The notes below the pieces were generated by a model. That model had not been told where the DNA came from and did not search any database. It saw only the letters and a program-made list of their open reading frames with translations. Position numbers and translations under genes: made by a program. A stretch of 23,871 nucleotides of DNA from DASZHA01 sp049644325 (GTDB lineage Bacteria > Chloroflexota > Dormibacteria > DASZGP01), in contig JBARRR010000139.1 of NCBI GenBank assembly GCA_049644325.1, positions 1 through 23,871 on the forward strand, given 5' to 3'. Shown here one piece after another: positions 15,352-22,038 of this stretch. Position 1 is the stretch's first letter, and the number at the start of each line of letters is the position of its first letter.

Positions 15352-15362
15352 GCTTGTCCCTC

Positions 15363-16742
15363 CTAGAGCGGCCGGTTGGACAGCAGCAGGCCGTCTGGAT
15401 CGTAGTGGGCGCGGACCGCGCGCAGCCGGGCGAGGTCGGCGGGCGCGAAGAAGTCCTCGGCCGGGCGCGGCCGGTCGGCCAGGTTCATGTACTGGCGCTC
15501 CGCCGCCCACGGCTTCACGGCGGCCATCACCGCGTCGAGGCTGGCGCTGGTTGCGCCCGCCATCTCCGGGCTCATCGCCATGCCCACTCCGAACACCAGG
15601 TGCTCGCCGCCGAGGACGCCGGCGCTGCCGTGCGTTGGCTGAGGGCGAGAGAGGGCGCCGCCGAGGTGACGGATGTCGACCATGAGCAGCGCCGAGGGGG
15701 CGGCGGGAGCGGTCGCGGCAAGGAGCGCGTCGAGCGCCTCGGCATCAAAGTCGCGGACGACGATGGCATCGGGGATGGCGGGGACGGGGTCCTCGGGGTC
15801 GAGGTGGATCCGGCCCAGGGCCGGCGCCGGCACCGTGGCGAAAGTGTCGACCTCGGGGCCAAGGTCCTTGAGCGGCTTGATGATCGCCGCCGCCTCGGGC
15901 TCGGCGGCCAGGATGGCGCCGTCGATGCCGACGAACGACCGACCGCGGACCAGCTCAGGGACATCCGGGATCGGCGGGAACTGCATGATCCGACCGCAGG
16001 TGGTGACGTCATCGGAGACGTCGCGGGTCCACTCCAGCCAGGTATGCAGCACCTCGGAGGCGCGCTCGATCGGCCAGAGCATGAACCCGGCATAGGCGGT
16101 TGCCACCGGCGCCAGCTCTATCTCGATGGCGGTGACCACGGCGAAAGATCCGCCACCGCCGCGGATGGCCCAGAACAGCTCGGGCTCGCTGTCCGCGTCG
16201 GCGCGCACGATTCGACCATCCGCCAGGACGGCCTCGACGGCCTTGACGGCGTTGGCCGCCAGCCCATAGCGGCGGCCCAGCCAGCCCTGGCCGCCTCCCA
16301 GCGAGTAGCCGATGACGCCGACGTTGGGCGACGACCCGGCGAGGCCGGCCAGTCCATGGGGGGCGGCGGCGGCGGCGACGTCGTCCCAGACGGTGCCGGC
16401 CTCCACCCTGGCGCGGCGGGTGGCGGGGTCAATGGTGACTCCGCGGATCCGGGACATCTGCAGAAGCATCCTGCCTTCCAGGTTGCCCAGCGAGTTGCCG
16501 GCGCCGTGGCCGGTGCCCTGGGCGGCAACCTTGAGGCCCGCTGCGCGAGCGTAGGCGAACACCGCCGCGACGTCCTCGGCGTTGGCGGGCTGCACCACGA
16601 TCGTCGGCCGCTGGTCGGTGATCAGGTTCCAGGCCAGTCGGGACTGCTCCCATCCCGCGTCAGCCGTGGTGTGGATGTGGTCTCCGAACCGAGCCTGCAG
16701 GTCTTCCAGTTTTGGCGCTGTTTCTGAGCGGGTACCGAGCAT
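15363..16742 (-). CDS. FAD-binding oxidoreductase, BBE/PCMH type
   Basis: A 459-residue flavoenzyme of the berberine-bridge/6-hydroxynicotine oxidase family. A PCMH-type FAD domain covers about 40-215, with the flavin-attaching histidine in GTGHGAGN (His79) and the conserved GVIGYSLGGGQGWLGRRYG loop (142-160). A substrate domain follows, and a C-terminal BBE segment (YMNLADR, then HYDPDGLLLSN) closes the FAD site. Bicovalent members have a cysteine in 'GLACDN'; here it reads GLAANA, with Ala163 at the cysteine position, so the flavin is probably held only by His79. The family oxidises alcohols, amines or sugars with oxygen; the substrate is unknown. The start ATG at 16742 has a strong ribosome binding site (GGAGGAGG, 5 nt upstream). 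The gene stands alone on the minus strand, with 111 bp of unannotated sequence before it. Confidence 0.93.
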   Translation of the reverse strand: MLGTRSETAPKLEDLQARFGDHIHTTADAGWEQSRLAWNLITDQRPTIVVQPANAEDVAAVFAYARAAGLKVAAQGTGHGAGNSLGNLEGRMLLQMSRIRGVTIDPATRRARVEAGTVWDDVAAAAAPHGLAGLAGSSPNVGVIGYSLGGGQGWLGRRYGLAANAVKAVEAVLADGRIVRADADSEPELFWAIRGGGGSFAVVTAIEIELAPVATAYAGFMLWPIERASEVLHTWLEWTRDVSDDVTTCGRIMQFPPIPDVPELVRGRSFVGIDGAILAAEPEAAAIIKPLKDLGPEVDTFATVPAPALGRIHLDPEDPVPAIPDAIVVRDFDAEALDALLAATAPAAPSALLMVDIRHLGGALSRPQPTHGSAGVLGGEHLVFGVGMAMSPEMAGATSASLDAVMAAVKPWAAERQYMNLADRPRPAEDFFAPADLARLRAVRAHYDPDGLLLSNRPL

Positions 16743-16853
16743 GAGCCTCCTCCTCTGGTGGTTGCGTGATCGGTTCCCACCGTAGGGTGCGCATGCTTGG
16801 CTTCGAGTCCGTAGAAATACCCAACCTGACTACGTAACCTTGGGCCGACTCGG

Positions 16854-17795
16854 CTACCAGATCCAGGCTCGGAGCCGCTTCCTCGCCGCCTTTCGCGATG
16901 CCCTCGGCCACGCCTGGCGATAGGCTGACTGCCGCCGCCGCTCCCGCTCGACCAGCTCCCCGGCAACCAGCGCGCGCGTGGGACCGGCGGTGGTCCCCGC
17001 GCGTCGAAGCCAGGCCTCGGCAACCACAGCATCGTGGAGCTGGCCGAGGACCTCCTGCAGGGTCTCCATCTCCCTGGCCAGCCTCCTGGCCGGCTTGCCC
17101 AGCAGCGGGGTGGCCATTTCCGCGGCGTAGCGCACCGACTTGGCCCGCTTTCGCACCGTGTGCAGGGTCTCGTCGGTGGCATGACGGCCGATGCCGCGAA
17201 CGCGGCTCCGCAGCCGTCGCCATGGCTTCCGGACCAGGCGGCGCAGAACCCGGCGACCGGGGGTATCAGGCTCGCCAGCAGTGAGGTCGAACGGTGGGCT
17301 GAGGGCGGTGCCGTTCAGCTCAGCCAGCAGGGCCTGGTAACGGTCGCTGTCGAGCACAGTCTGCAGCCGGTCGTGGGCCGCCCGGCGCACCAGCGACAGC
17401 TCGGCGATGAGTTCGCCGGCCGCGGCCCTGTCGATCTCCGCCAATTGGGACGCCTGCTTGCGGAGCTCGACCAGCAGCACGTCGGCGTCGCGCACCTCGC
17501 CAAGCGCGGTGGCGAGCCACCTCAGCTCCTGCCTGGTGCGATCGACCCAATCGCGGCTGAGAACAGGCCGCAACGTCTGCAGGTCCGATCGCAGTCGCCG
17601 GGTTCCAACCCTGGCTCTGTGGACGGCTTCGATGTCGCCCAACCGGACCCCGGGCTCCTCTCCCGCCAGCACCATCACACCGCCGGCGAGCGAGACCGAG
17701 ACCGCCTCCCGCAGCGTCGCCCGGCGGCTGAGTCGCGCGGGCGCCATGTGTGCTTGGGATTGCCGCGGGAACGCCGCCACCACGCGTCCCACCAT
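16854..17795 (-). CDS. CHAD domain protein
   Basis: A 313-residue all-helical protein of the CHAD family (conserved histidine alpha-helical domain), known to bind inorganic polyphosphate. Both diagnostic basic helices are present: AVHRARVGTRRLRS (about 57-70, His59) and LHTVRKRAKSVRYAAEM (about 210-226, His211). The whole protein is rich in Arg and Ala, as expected for a polyanion binder, with a very basic C-terminus (KAARKRLRAW). No CYTH triphosphatase domain is fused to it, though the two are often found together. The ATG at 17795 has only a weak ribosome binding site; Met17 is an alternative start. The gene lies 18 bp downstream of the tetR-family gene on the same strand, so the two are probably cotranscribed and share the TetR operators. 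Confidence 0.92.
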   Translation of the reverse strand: MVGRVVAAFPRQSQAHMAPARLSRRATLREAVSVSLAGGVMVLAGEEPGVRLGDIEAVHRARVGTRRLRSDLQTLRPVLSRDWVDRTRQELRWLATALGEVRDADVLLVELRKQASQLAEIDRAAAGELIAELSLVRRAAHDRLQTVLDSDRYQALLAELNGTALSPPFDLTAGEPDTPGRRVLRRLVRKPWRRLRSRVRGIGRHATDETLHTVRKRAKSVRYAAEMATPLLGKPARRLAREMETLQEVLGQLHDAVVAEAWLRRAGTTAGPTRALVAGELVERERRRQSAYRQAWPRASRKAARKRLRAWIW

Positions 17796-17813
17796 GGGAC
17801 CAGCCTACGCGAG

Positions 17814-18413
17814 CTATTCCTGGACGGTGGTCGGCACCAGCGTGGACAGCACCTCGCGAGCGTGGGCAGCGAGCTCGGCGTCCGAGAGGTCGGCTAGTCC
17901 GAGTCGGATGGTGTTGAACAAGCCGAGGTAGGACTGGTAGAGCATCACCGCCCGGCGTCGCGCTCGCGGCCTGGAAAAGCCGAGCTGGACATACCTCTCG
18001 GTGAAGTAGCGCAGGCGCCGATCCGTGACCCGCCTGACGGTGGGCTTGACCAGCGGGTGGGTCGCGGAGGCAAACAGGGCGGCGTCGCGGAGCCCGCCGG
18101 GACGGTCTGCGAAGGCGGCGGCCAGCACCGCCCGGAGCCGTTCTCCGGGGTCCTGGATCAGCTCGACCCTCTCGATAACCGCCTCGGTCTGCGAGCGTTC
18201 CCACTCCTCGAGCGTGGCGATGATCAGGGCGTCGCGGTTGGGGAAGTGGTGGTAGAAGCTGCCCTTCGTGGTCCCCAGCTGAACCGCCAGCGGCTCGACC
18301 GCGACCGAGGCCACCCCGCCGGCGACGATCGCCTCCATGGCCGCGTCAATCCAGTCCCCGGCGCTCAATGAGCGGGAGCCCGGCTTAACGGGTCTTGACA
18401 ACCTTGTCGCCAT
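17814..18413 (-). CDS. TetR-family transcriptional regulator
   Basis: A 199-residue repressor-type protein. The N-terminal helix-turn-helix is at about residues 36-57 (VAVEPLAVQLGTTKGSFYHHF), ending in the family-typical FYHHFPNRDAL. The C-terminal ligand-binding and dimerisation part is helical (about 65-195) and not assignable to a ligand class. It is divergent from the glycosyltransferase gene, with 55 bp between start codons. That gap holds two near-identical palindromes 21 bp apart, one of which covers the start codon of this gene. Autoregulation together with control of the glycosyltransferase is therefore likely. The CHAD gene follows 18 bp downstream. The inducer may be the substrate of the glycosyltransferase or kinase, as in many resistance loci; this is inference. 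Confidence 0.93.
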   Translation of the reverse strand: MATRLSRPVKPGSRSLSAGDWIDAAMEAIVAGGVASVAVEPLAVQLGTTKGSFYHHFPNRDALIIATLEEWERSQTEAVIERVELIQDPGERLRAVLAAAFADRPGGLRDAALFASATHPLVKPTVRRVTDRRLRYFTERYVQLGFSRPRARRRAVMLYQSYLGLFNTIRLGLADLSDAELAAHAREVLSTLVPTTVQE

Positions 18414-18423
18414 ACGTTACCGT
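18395..18423 (+). promoter_or_regulatory. Predicted promoter of the glycosyltransferase operon
   Basis: TTGACA (18395-18400) is a perfect -35 hexamer. After a 17-nt spacer comes TACCGT (18418-18423), which keeps the three most conserved -10 positions. Transcription would begin near 18430, about 40 nt before the ATG. The -10 lies inside operator 1 and the predicted start falls between the two operators, which fits repression by TetR. Confidence 0.45.
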
Positions 18424-18425
18424 AT
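18412..18425. promoter_or_regulatory. TetR operator 1 (predicted)
   Basis: ATACGTTACCGTAT: the outer ATACG and CGTAT are perfect inverted arms around a 4-nt centre. It matches operator 2 at 12 of 14 positions in the same orientation. It overlaps the tetR start codon and the predicted -10 of the glycosyltransferase promoter. Confidence 0.65.
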
Positions 18426-18432
18426 CCTCACA

Positions 18433-18446
18433 ATACTTGACCGTAT
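18433..18446. promoter_or_regulatory. TetR operator 2 (predicted)
   Basis: ATACTTGACCGTAT: inverted arms ATAC and GTAT, and the same core ACCGTATC as operator 1. Its first base is exactly 21 bp after that of operator 1, two helical turns, so two dimers could bind on the same DNA face. It lies just downstream of the predicted transcription start. Confidence 0.65.
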
Positions 18447-18468
18447 CTTAGCAGAGAGGAGGTGCACA

Positions 18469-19680
18469 ATGCGAGTCCTGTTCACGGTCCAGCCTTCGAC
18501 CGGCCATCTTCATCCGATCGCCCCTGTCGCCCAGGCCCTGGCCAAAGCAGGACACGAGGTGGTCGTGTGCTCCGGTCCATCCTTCCGCGAGGAGGTGGAA
18601 GCCTTCGGCCTGACGCACCAGGATGCGGGGCTGGATTGGCTCACTCACGATTTCTCAACCTGGACGGCCTTTCCGCCGATGCCTCCGCCGGGGCCCGAGT
18701 TCGGCAAGTTCGTCATCACCGTGTTCGCCGACATCACGACCGACCGGATGGTGCCGGACGTGCTGGCGTTCGCGACCCAATGGGGCCCCGACCTGATCGT
18801 CAGGGAGGCGATGGAGTACTCCGGTTGCCTGGTCGCTGAGAAGCTTGGCATCCCCCATGTCTCGATCGCGGGCAACGGCTACTCTGCCGTCGACTCACCG
18901 GACGTCCACTACTTCCCCGGCAACAACCGCCTGGTAGCCGAGCCCATGGCGCGGCATCGAGAGAAGCTGGGGCTACCGGCGGACCCGGACAACCGGATGC
19001 CCTACCGCCACATGAACCTGGCCTTCATCCCGCCGGCCTGGGACGGTGACGATGCCCCCCGCCCGGCGAACACGCGCTACGTTCGCCACACCAGCGCAGT
19101 TCCCAAGGGGGCCACGCTCCCGGAATGGGCCAGGCAGCTCGACGACCGGCCGACGGTTTTCGCCAGCCTGGGCACCGTCTTCAACAGCACTCCCGGCGCG
19201 CTCGAAGCGATCATCGAAGGCCTCAAGGATGAGCCGATCAACCTGGTCGTGGCCATCGGACCCGGCCAGGATCCCAGCCGCTTCGGCACCCTGCCACCCA
19301 GCGTCCGCCTGGAGTCATACGTGCCGCAGGTCCTGCTCCTGGAGCAGTGCGACCTGTTCGTTACGCATGGCGGCTTCAACAGCATCAAGGAATCCTCGAT
19401 CGCCGGTGTGCCGATGGTGGTCATGCCGATAACGGCGGACCAGCCGTACAACGCCGAGCGCGCGGCCGCTCTGGGCATCGCCGAGGTGATCGCCCCCGAC
19501 AACCGCACCGCGGACGCGGTTCGAAGCGCCGTCCAGAAGGTCCTCCAGGAGCCGAGCTACCGGGCCCAGGCCAAGAAGTTCCAGGCCCAGATGCAGGACC
19601 TCCCCAGCCCGGAGGACACCGTGAAGCTCATCGAGGAGCTGGCCCTCGCCCCCAGCAACTCGAGTGCCGGCGCTCCTTGA
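18469..19680 (+). CDS. GT1-family glycosyltransferase (macrolide-type)
   Basis: A 403-residue GT-B enzyme of family GT1, like the macrolide glycosyltransferases (MGT, OleD) that add a sugar from a nucleotide-sugar donor to a small hydrophobic acceptor. The N-terminal acceptor domain begins MRVLFTVQPSTGHLHP, with the family's GH-x-x-P pattern (His13). The C-terminal donor domain carries FASLGTVF (231-238), THGGFNS (299-305) and ITADQPYNA (321-329), the expected donor-binding motifs. ATG 18469 is set by a strong ribosome binding site (GAGAGGAGG at 18454-18462); the frame extends upstream into the tetR region but that part is not conserved. It is controlled by two predicted TetR operators. It overlaps the APH-type kinase gene by 17 bp, so the two are coupled. 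The acceptor is unknown; antibiotic inactivation or natural-product decoration are the main options. Confidence 0.92.
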   Translation: MRVLFTVQPSTGHLHPIAPVAQALAKAGHEVVVCSGPSFREEVEAFGLTHQDAGLDWLTHDFSTWTAFPPMPPPGPEFGKFVITVFADITTDRMVPDVLAFATQWGPDLIVREAMEYSGCLVAEKLGIPHVSIAGNGYSAVDSPDVHYFPGNNRLVAEPMARHREKLGLPADPDNRMPYRHMNLAFIPPAWDGDDAPRPANTRYVRHTSAVPKGATLPEWARQLDDRPTVFASLGTVFNSTPGALEAIIEGLKDEPINLVVAIGPGQDPSRFGTLPPSVRLESYVPQVLLLEQCDLFVTHGGFNSIKESSIAGVPMVVMPITADQPYNAERAAALGIAEVIAPDNRTADAVRSAVQKVLQEPSYRAQAKKFQAQMQDLPSPEDTVKLIEELALAPSNSSAGAP

Positions 19681-20794
19681 AATAGATGACGCGGCGCTCC
19701 GGGGACCGGTTTCCACGGTCCTCGGGAGCGCCTCCGTCAAGCTGCTTGGCTGGCGGCAGGAAGCCATTCATGTCGCGTTCAACCAGACCACCGGCGGCCT
19801 CTACCGAGTCACCGGCGAGGCCGAGGGCCTCAACGGTGCAGTTAAGTGGTCTTTGATCCTCAAGATCGTCCACGCCTCCGACGATCAGTTCGGCGGAAAC
19901 ATCGACCCGTCTCACCCCAACTACTGGGAGCGCGAAGTCCTCATCTATGAGTCGGGTTTGCTCGACGAGCTTCCGGGGATCAGGGCGCCGCGCTGTTACG
20001 CGGTAGACCGCGTCGACGGGGCAACCGCCTGGATCTGGCTGGAAGACGTGGCCGACCCCGTGGGCTCGGGCTGGGGCCCCACGAGATATGAGCTGGCCGC
20101 GCGCCGCCTGGGAGAGTTCAACGGCGCCTACCTGGCCGGGCGGTCGTTGCCCGTTGGAGACCACCTGAGCCGACAGTGGCTCCGGAAATTCGTCGACGAC
20201 TTCGCGCCGGCGTTCGCCGAGCTGGGCGCGCTGCGGGACCACCCGTTGGTGCGGCGGTGCTGGCCCGACGGTCAGCTGCGGCGGGTCGAGCGGCTTTGGG
20301 CGGAGCGAGAGACGTTTCTCGATGCGCTGGAAAGGCTGCCTCAGACCTTCTGTCACCTCGACGCCTTCCCCCGCAACCTGATGATCCTCGATGGCGACCG
20401 AGACGTGGTGGCACTCGACTGGTCCTACGCCGGAATGGGGGCTGTCGGTTCGGAACTCGCATCGATCTCCGCAGCTAGTGCGTGCTTCTACGATCTTGAT
20501 CCGACTCAGTTGCGCATCACTGATGAGCTGGTGTCCGAAAGTTATATGCATGGTCTGGAGAGGGCTGGTTGGACCGGCCGGCCAGAGTTGGTGCGGCTGG
20601 GCCAGACCGCGGCCGCATCCCTTCACTACGGCCTGTTCCCCATGGCCATCTACCTTCTCGATGACCGTTTGCGTTCCCGCTTTGAGCGAGTGTTCGGTCA
20701 TTCCGCGGTCGAGATCGTCGATCGCTGGGCTGAGGTCACCGACTTCCTGCTCGACAAAGCCGACCAGGCGCGAGAGCTCCTGCACCAGGTCTGA
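19664..20794 (+). CDS. Aminoglycoside phosphotransferase-family kinase
   Basis: A 376-residue protein of the APH/choline-kinase fold. It keeps the catalytic-loop pattern CHLDAFPRNLMIL (His231, Asp233, Asn238) and the magnesium Asp252 (VALDWSYAG). Lys67 in LILKIV is a likely ATP-binding lysine, and IWLEDV at about 124-129 fits the hinge. These residues suggest an active small-molecule kinase, but the family covers antibiotics, sugars, choline and unknown alcohols. GTG at 19664 starts 17 bp before the glycosyltransferase stop in another frame; this start gives the whole fold and no other candidate fits. A long antisense frame on the opposite strand is a composition shadow. Coupling to a glycosyltransferase under TetR control suggests both modify the same or related molecules. 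Confidence 0.88.
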   Translation: MPALLEIDDAALRGPVSTVLGSASVKLLGWRQEAIHVAFNQTTGGLYRVTGEAEGLNGAVKWSLILKIVHASDDQFGGNIDPSHPNYWEREVLIYESGLLDELPGIRAPRCYAVDRVDGATAWIWLEDVADPVGSGWGPTRYELAARRLGEFNGAYLAGRSLPVGDHLSRQWLRKFVDDFAPAFAELGALRDHPLVRRCWPDGQLRRVERLWAERETFLDALERLPQTFCHLDAFPRNLMILDGDRDVVALDWSYAGMGAVGSELASISAASACFYDLDPTQLRITDELVSESYMHGLERAGWTGRPELVRLGQTAAASLHYGLFPMAIYLLDDRLRSRFERVFGHSAVEIVDRWAEVTDFLLDKADQARELLHQV

Positions 20795-20838
20795 TCAGAG
20801 GTCACACCAATCCCAGCCGATGCGAGACGATTGGGCGG

Positions 20839-21624
20839 ATGGGACTCGAGGCCTTCTCGCTGGAGGGGAAGACGGCGCTGGTAACCGGGGCCTCGCGCGG
20901 GATCGGCGAGGAAATCGCGGCGGCCTACGCCGAGGCCGGGGCAGACCTGGCCCTGGTGGCGCGGTCAGCCTCGGAGCTGGAGCGGGTGGCCGACCGTGTA
21001 CGCAGCCTCGGACGCCAGGCGGTGGCGATCCCCTGTGACGTCGGCAACTGGGACGAAATCGACGCCGGTGTCGAGCTCGCCCTGGCCGGCCTCGGCCGGA
21101 TCGACGTGCTCGTGAACAACGCCGGCGGGCCGGTTTTCAACGCACCGCTGCTGGACTATCGCGACGATGGCTTCCGCCGCATCGTCGAGCTGAACCTCTT
21201 CAGCGTCGCGCGCTTCTGCCAGAAGGTGGGGGCGCACATGGTGGAAAGGGGGACCGGGTCGGTCATCAACAACACCTCGGTCACGACCTTCAAGCCGTTC
21301 CCGACGCAGACCGCTTACGGCGCAGCCAAGGCGGGCGTCCTCAGCCTGACCCTGACGCTGGCCCAGGAATGGGGTCCGCATGGCGTCAGGGTCAACGCCT
21401 TCGGCCCGGGCTGGATCAAGACGCACATCAACCGCAAGGTGCTGGCCACCCGGGAGTCGGCTGAGGCAGCGGTGTCGGCCGTGCCCCTCCGCCGTTGGGG
21501 GGAGGCGGGTGAGGTGGCCGGGGTGGCGGTGTTCCTGGCCTCGGACGCATCCTCATACGTGACCGGCGCCCACATCTCGGTCGATGGCGGCCTCAGCCTG
21601 GCCTGGCCCCAGGTAACGCCGTAG
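20839..21624 (+). CDS. Short-chain dehydrogenase/reductase (SDR)
   Basis: A 261-residue classical SDR using NAD(P)H. The cofactor motif is TGASRGIG (residues 16-23), NNAG is at 93-96, and the catalytic tetrad is Asn119, Ser147, Tyr160 and Lys164 (YGAAK). The C-terminal SSYVTGAHISVDGG is the usual substrate-side end. It resembles the FabG/glucose dehydrogenase group, but exact substrate cannot be read. ATG at 20839 is the natural start; the ribosome binding site is weak. It follows the kinase at 44 bp and precedes the VOC gene closely, so it may be the third gene of the TetR-controlled operon, or have its own promoter. Confidence 0.93.
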   Translation: MGLEAFSLEGKTALVTGASRGIGEEIAAAYAEAGADLALVARSASELERVADRVRSLGRQAVAIPCDVGNWDEIDAGVELALAGLGRIDVLVNNAGGPVFNAPLLDYRDDGFRRIVELNLFSVARFCQKVGAHMVERGTGSVINNTSVTTFKPFPTQTAYGAAKAGVLSLTLTLAQEWGPHGVRVNAFGPGWIKTHINRKVLATRESAEAAVSAVPLRRWGEAGEVAGVAVFLASDASSYVTGAHISVDGGLSLAWPQVTP

Positions 21625-21642
21625 TTAAAAGGAGGAATGGAC

Positions 21643-22017
21643 ATGAAGACATCGGCGATCACGGCGGTGCTGCCGGCCCAGGACCTGGGTCGCGCCAAGG
21701 CTTTCTACAGCGAGAAGGTCGGACTGGAGGTAACCGACGGGCTCGTGGGCCTGACCGTCGGCGACGGCGCCAACGAGCTGTTTGTCTACCCGGCCCAAGG
21801 CAGGTCCAGTGGCGAATTCACACAGGCTGTGATCCAGGTCACCGACGTATCCGCGACCGTCGCGCCGATGCGGGATCGGGGCGTGGTCTTCGAGGAGTAC
21901 AACACCCCCGAGATCCACACCGAGAACGGCATCGCCCAGACTCCCGACGGGGGTGAGGCGGCATGGTTCAAGGACTCCGAGGGGAACCTGGTTGGCGTTG
22001 TGCGAGCCTTGGCCTGA
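21643..22017 (+). CDS. VOC (glyoxalase/bleomycin resistance) superfamily protein
   Basis: A 124-residue single-unit VOC protein: AITAVLPAQDLGRAKAFYSE at the N-terminus, the paired beta-alpha-beta-beta-beta modules, and the typical ending WFKDSEGNLVGVV. The family includes metal enzymes and small-molecule binding (resistance) proteins. The usual N-terminal histidine metal ligand is absent (Ala8/Val9 at that strand), so it may bind ligands without a metal. An AAAAGGAGG at 21627-21635 decides the start: ATG 21643 is 7 nt after it, whereas ATG 21637 is only 1 nt away. It lies 18 bp after the SDR stop and is probably cotranscribed. The stop is 21 bp from the convergent hydrolase stop. Confidence 0.88.
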   Translation: MKTSAITAVLPAQDLGRAKAFYSEKVGLEVTDGLVGLTVGDGANELFVYPAQGRSSGEFTQAVIQVTDVSATVAPMRDRGVVFEEYNTPEIHTENGIAQTPDGGEAAWFKDSEGNLVGVVRALA

Positions 22018-22038
22018 CCTCGACTGGGACTGCTGCTC

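Noticed and set aside
15354..16727. 457-codon open frame opposite the flavin oxidoreductase
   Set aside because: Antisense shadow; the minus-strand frame has the complete flavoenzyme motifs and a strong ribosome binding site.
19628..20785. 385-codon minus-strand frame opposite the APH-type kinase
   Set aside because: Only the plus frame shows the HxDxxxxN and DW motifs; the other has low-complexity composition.
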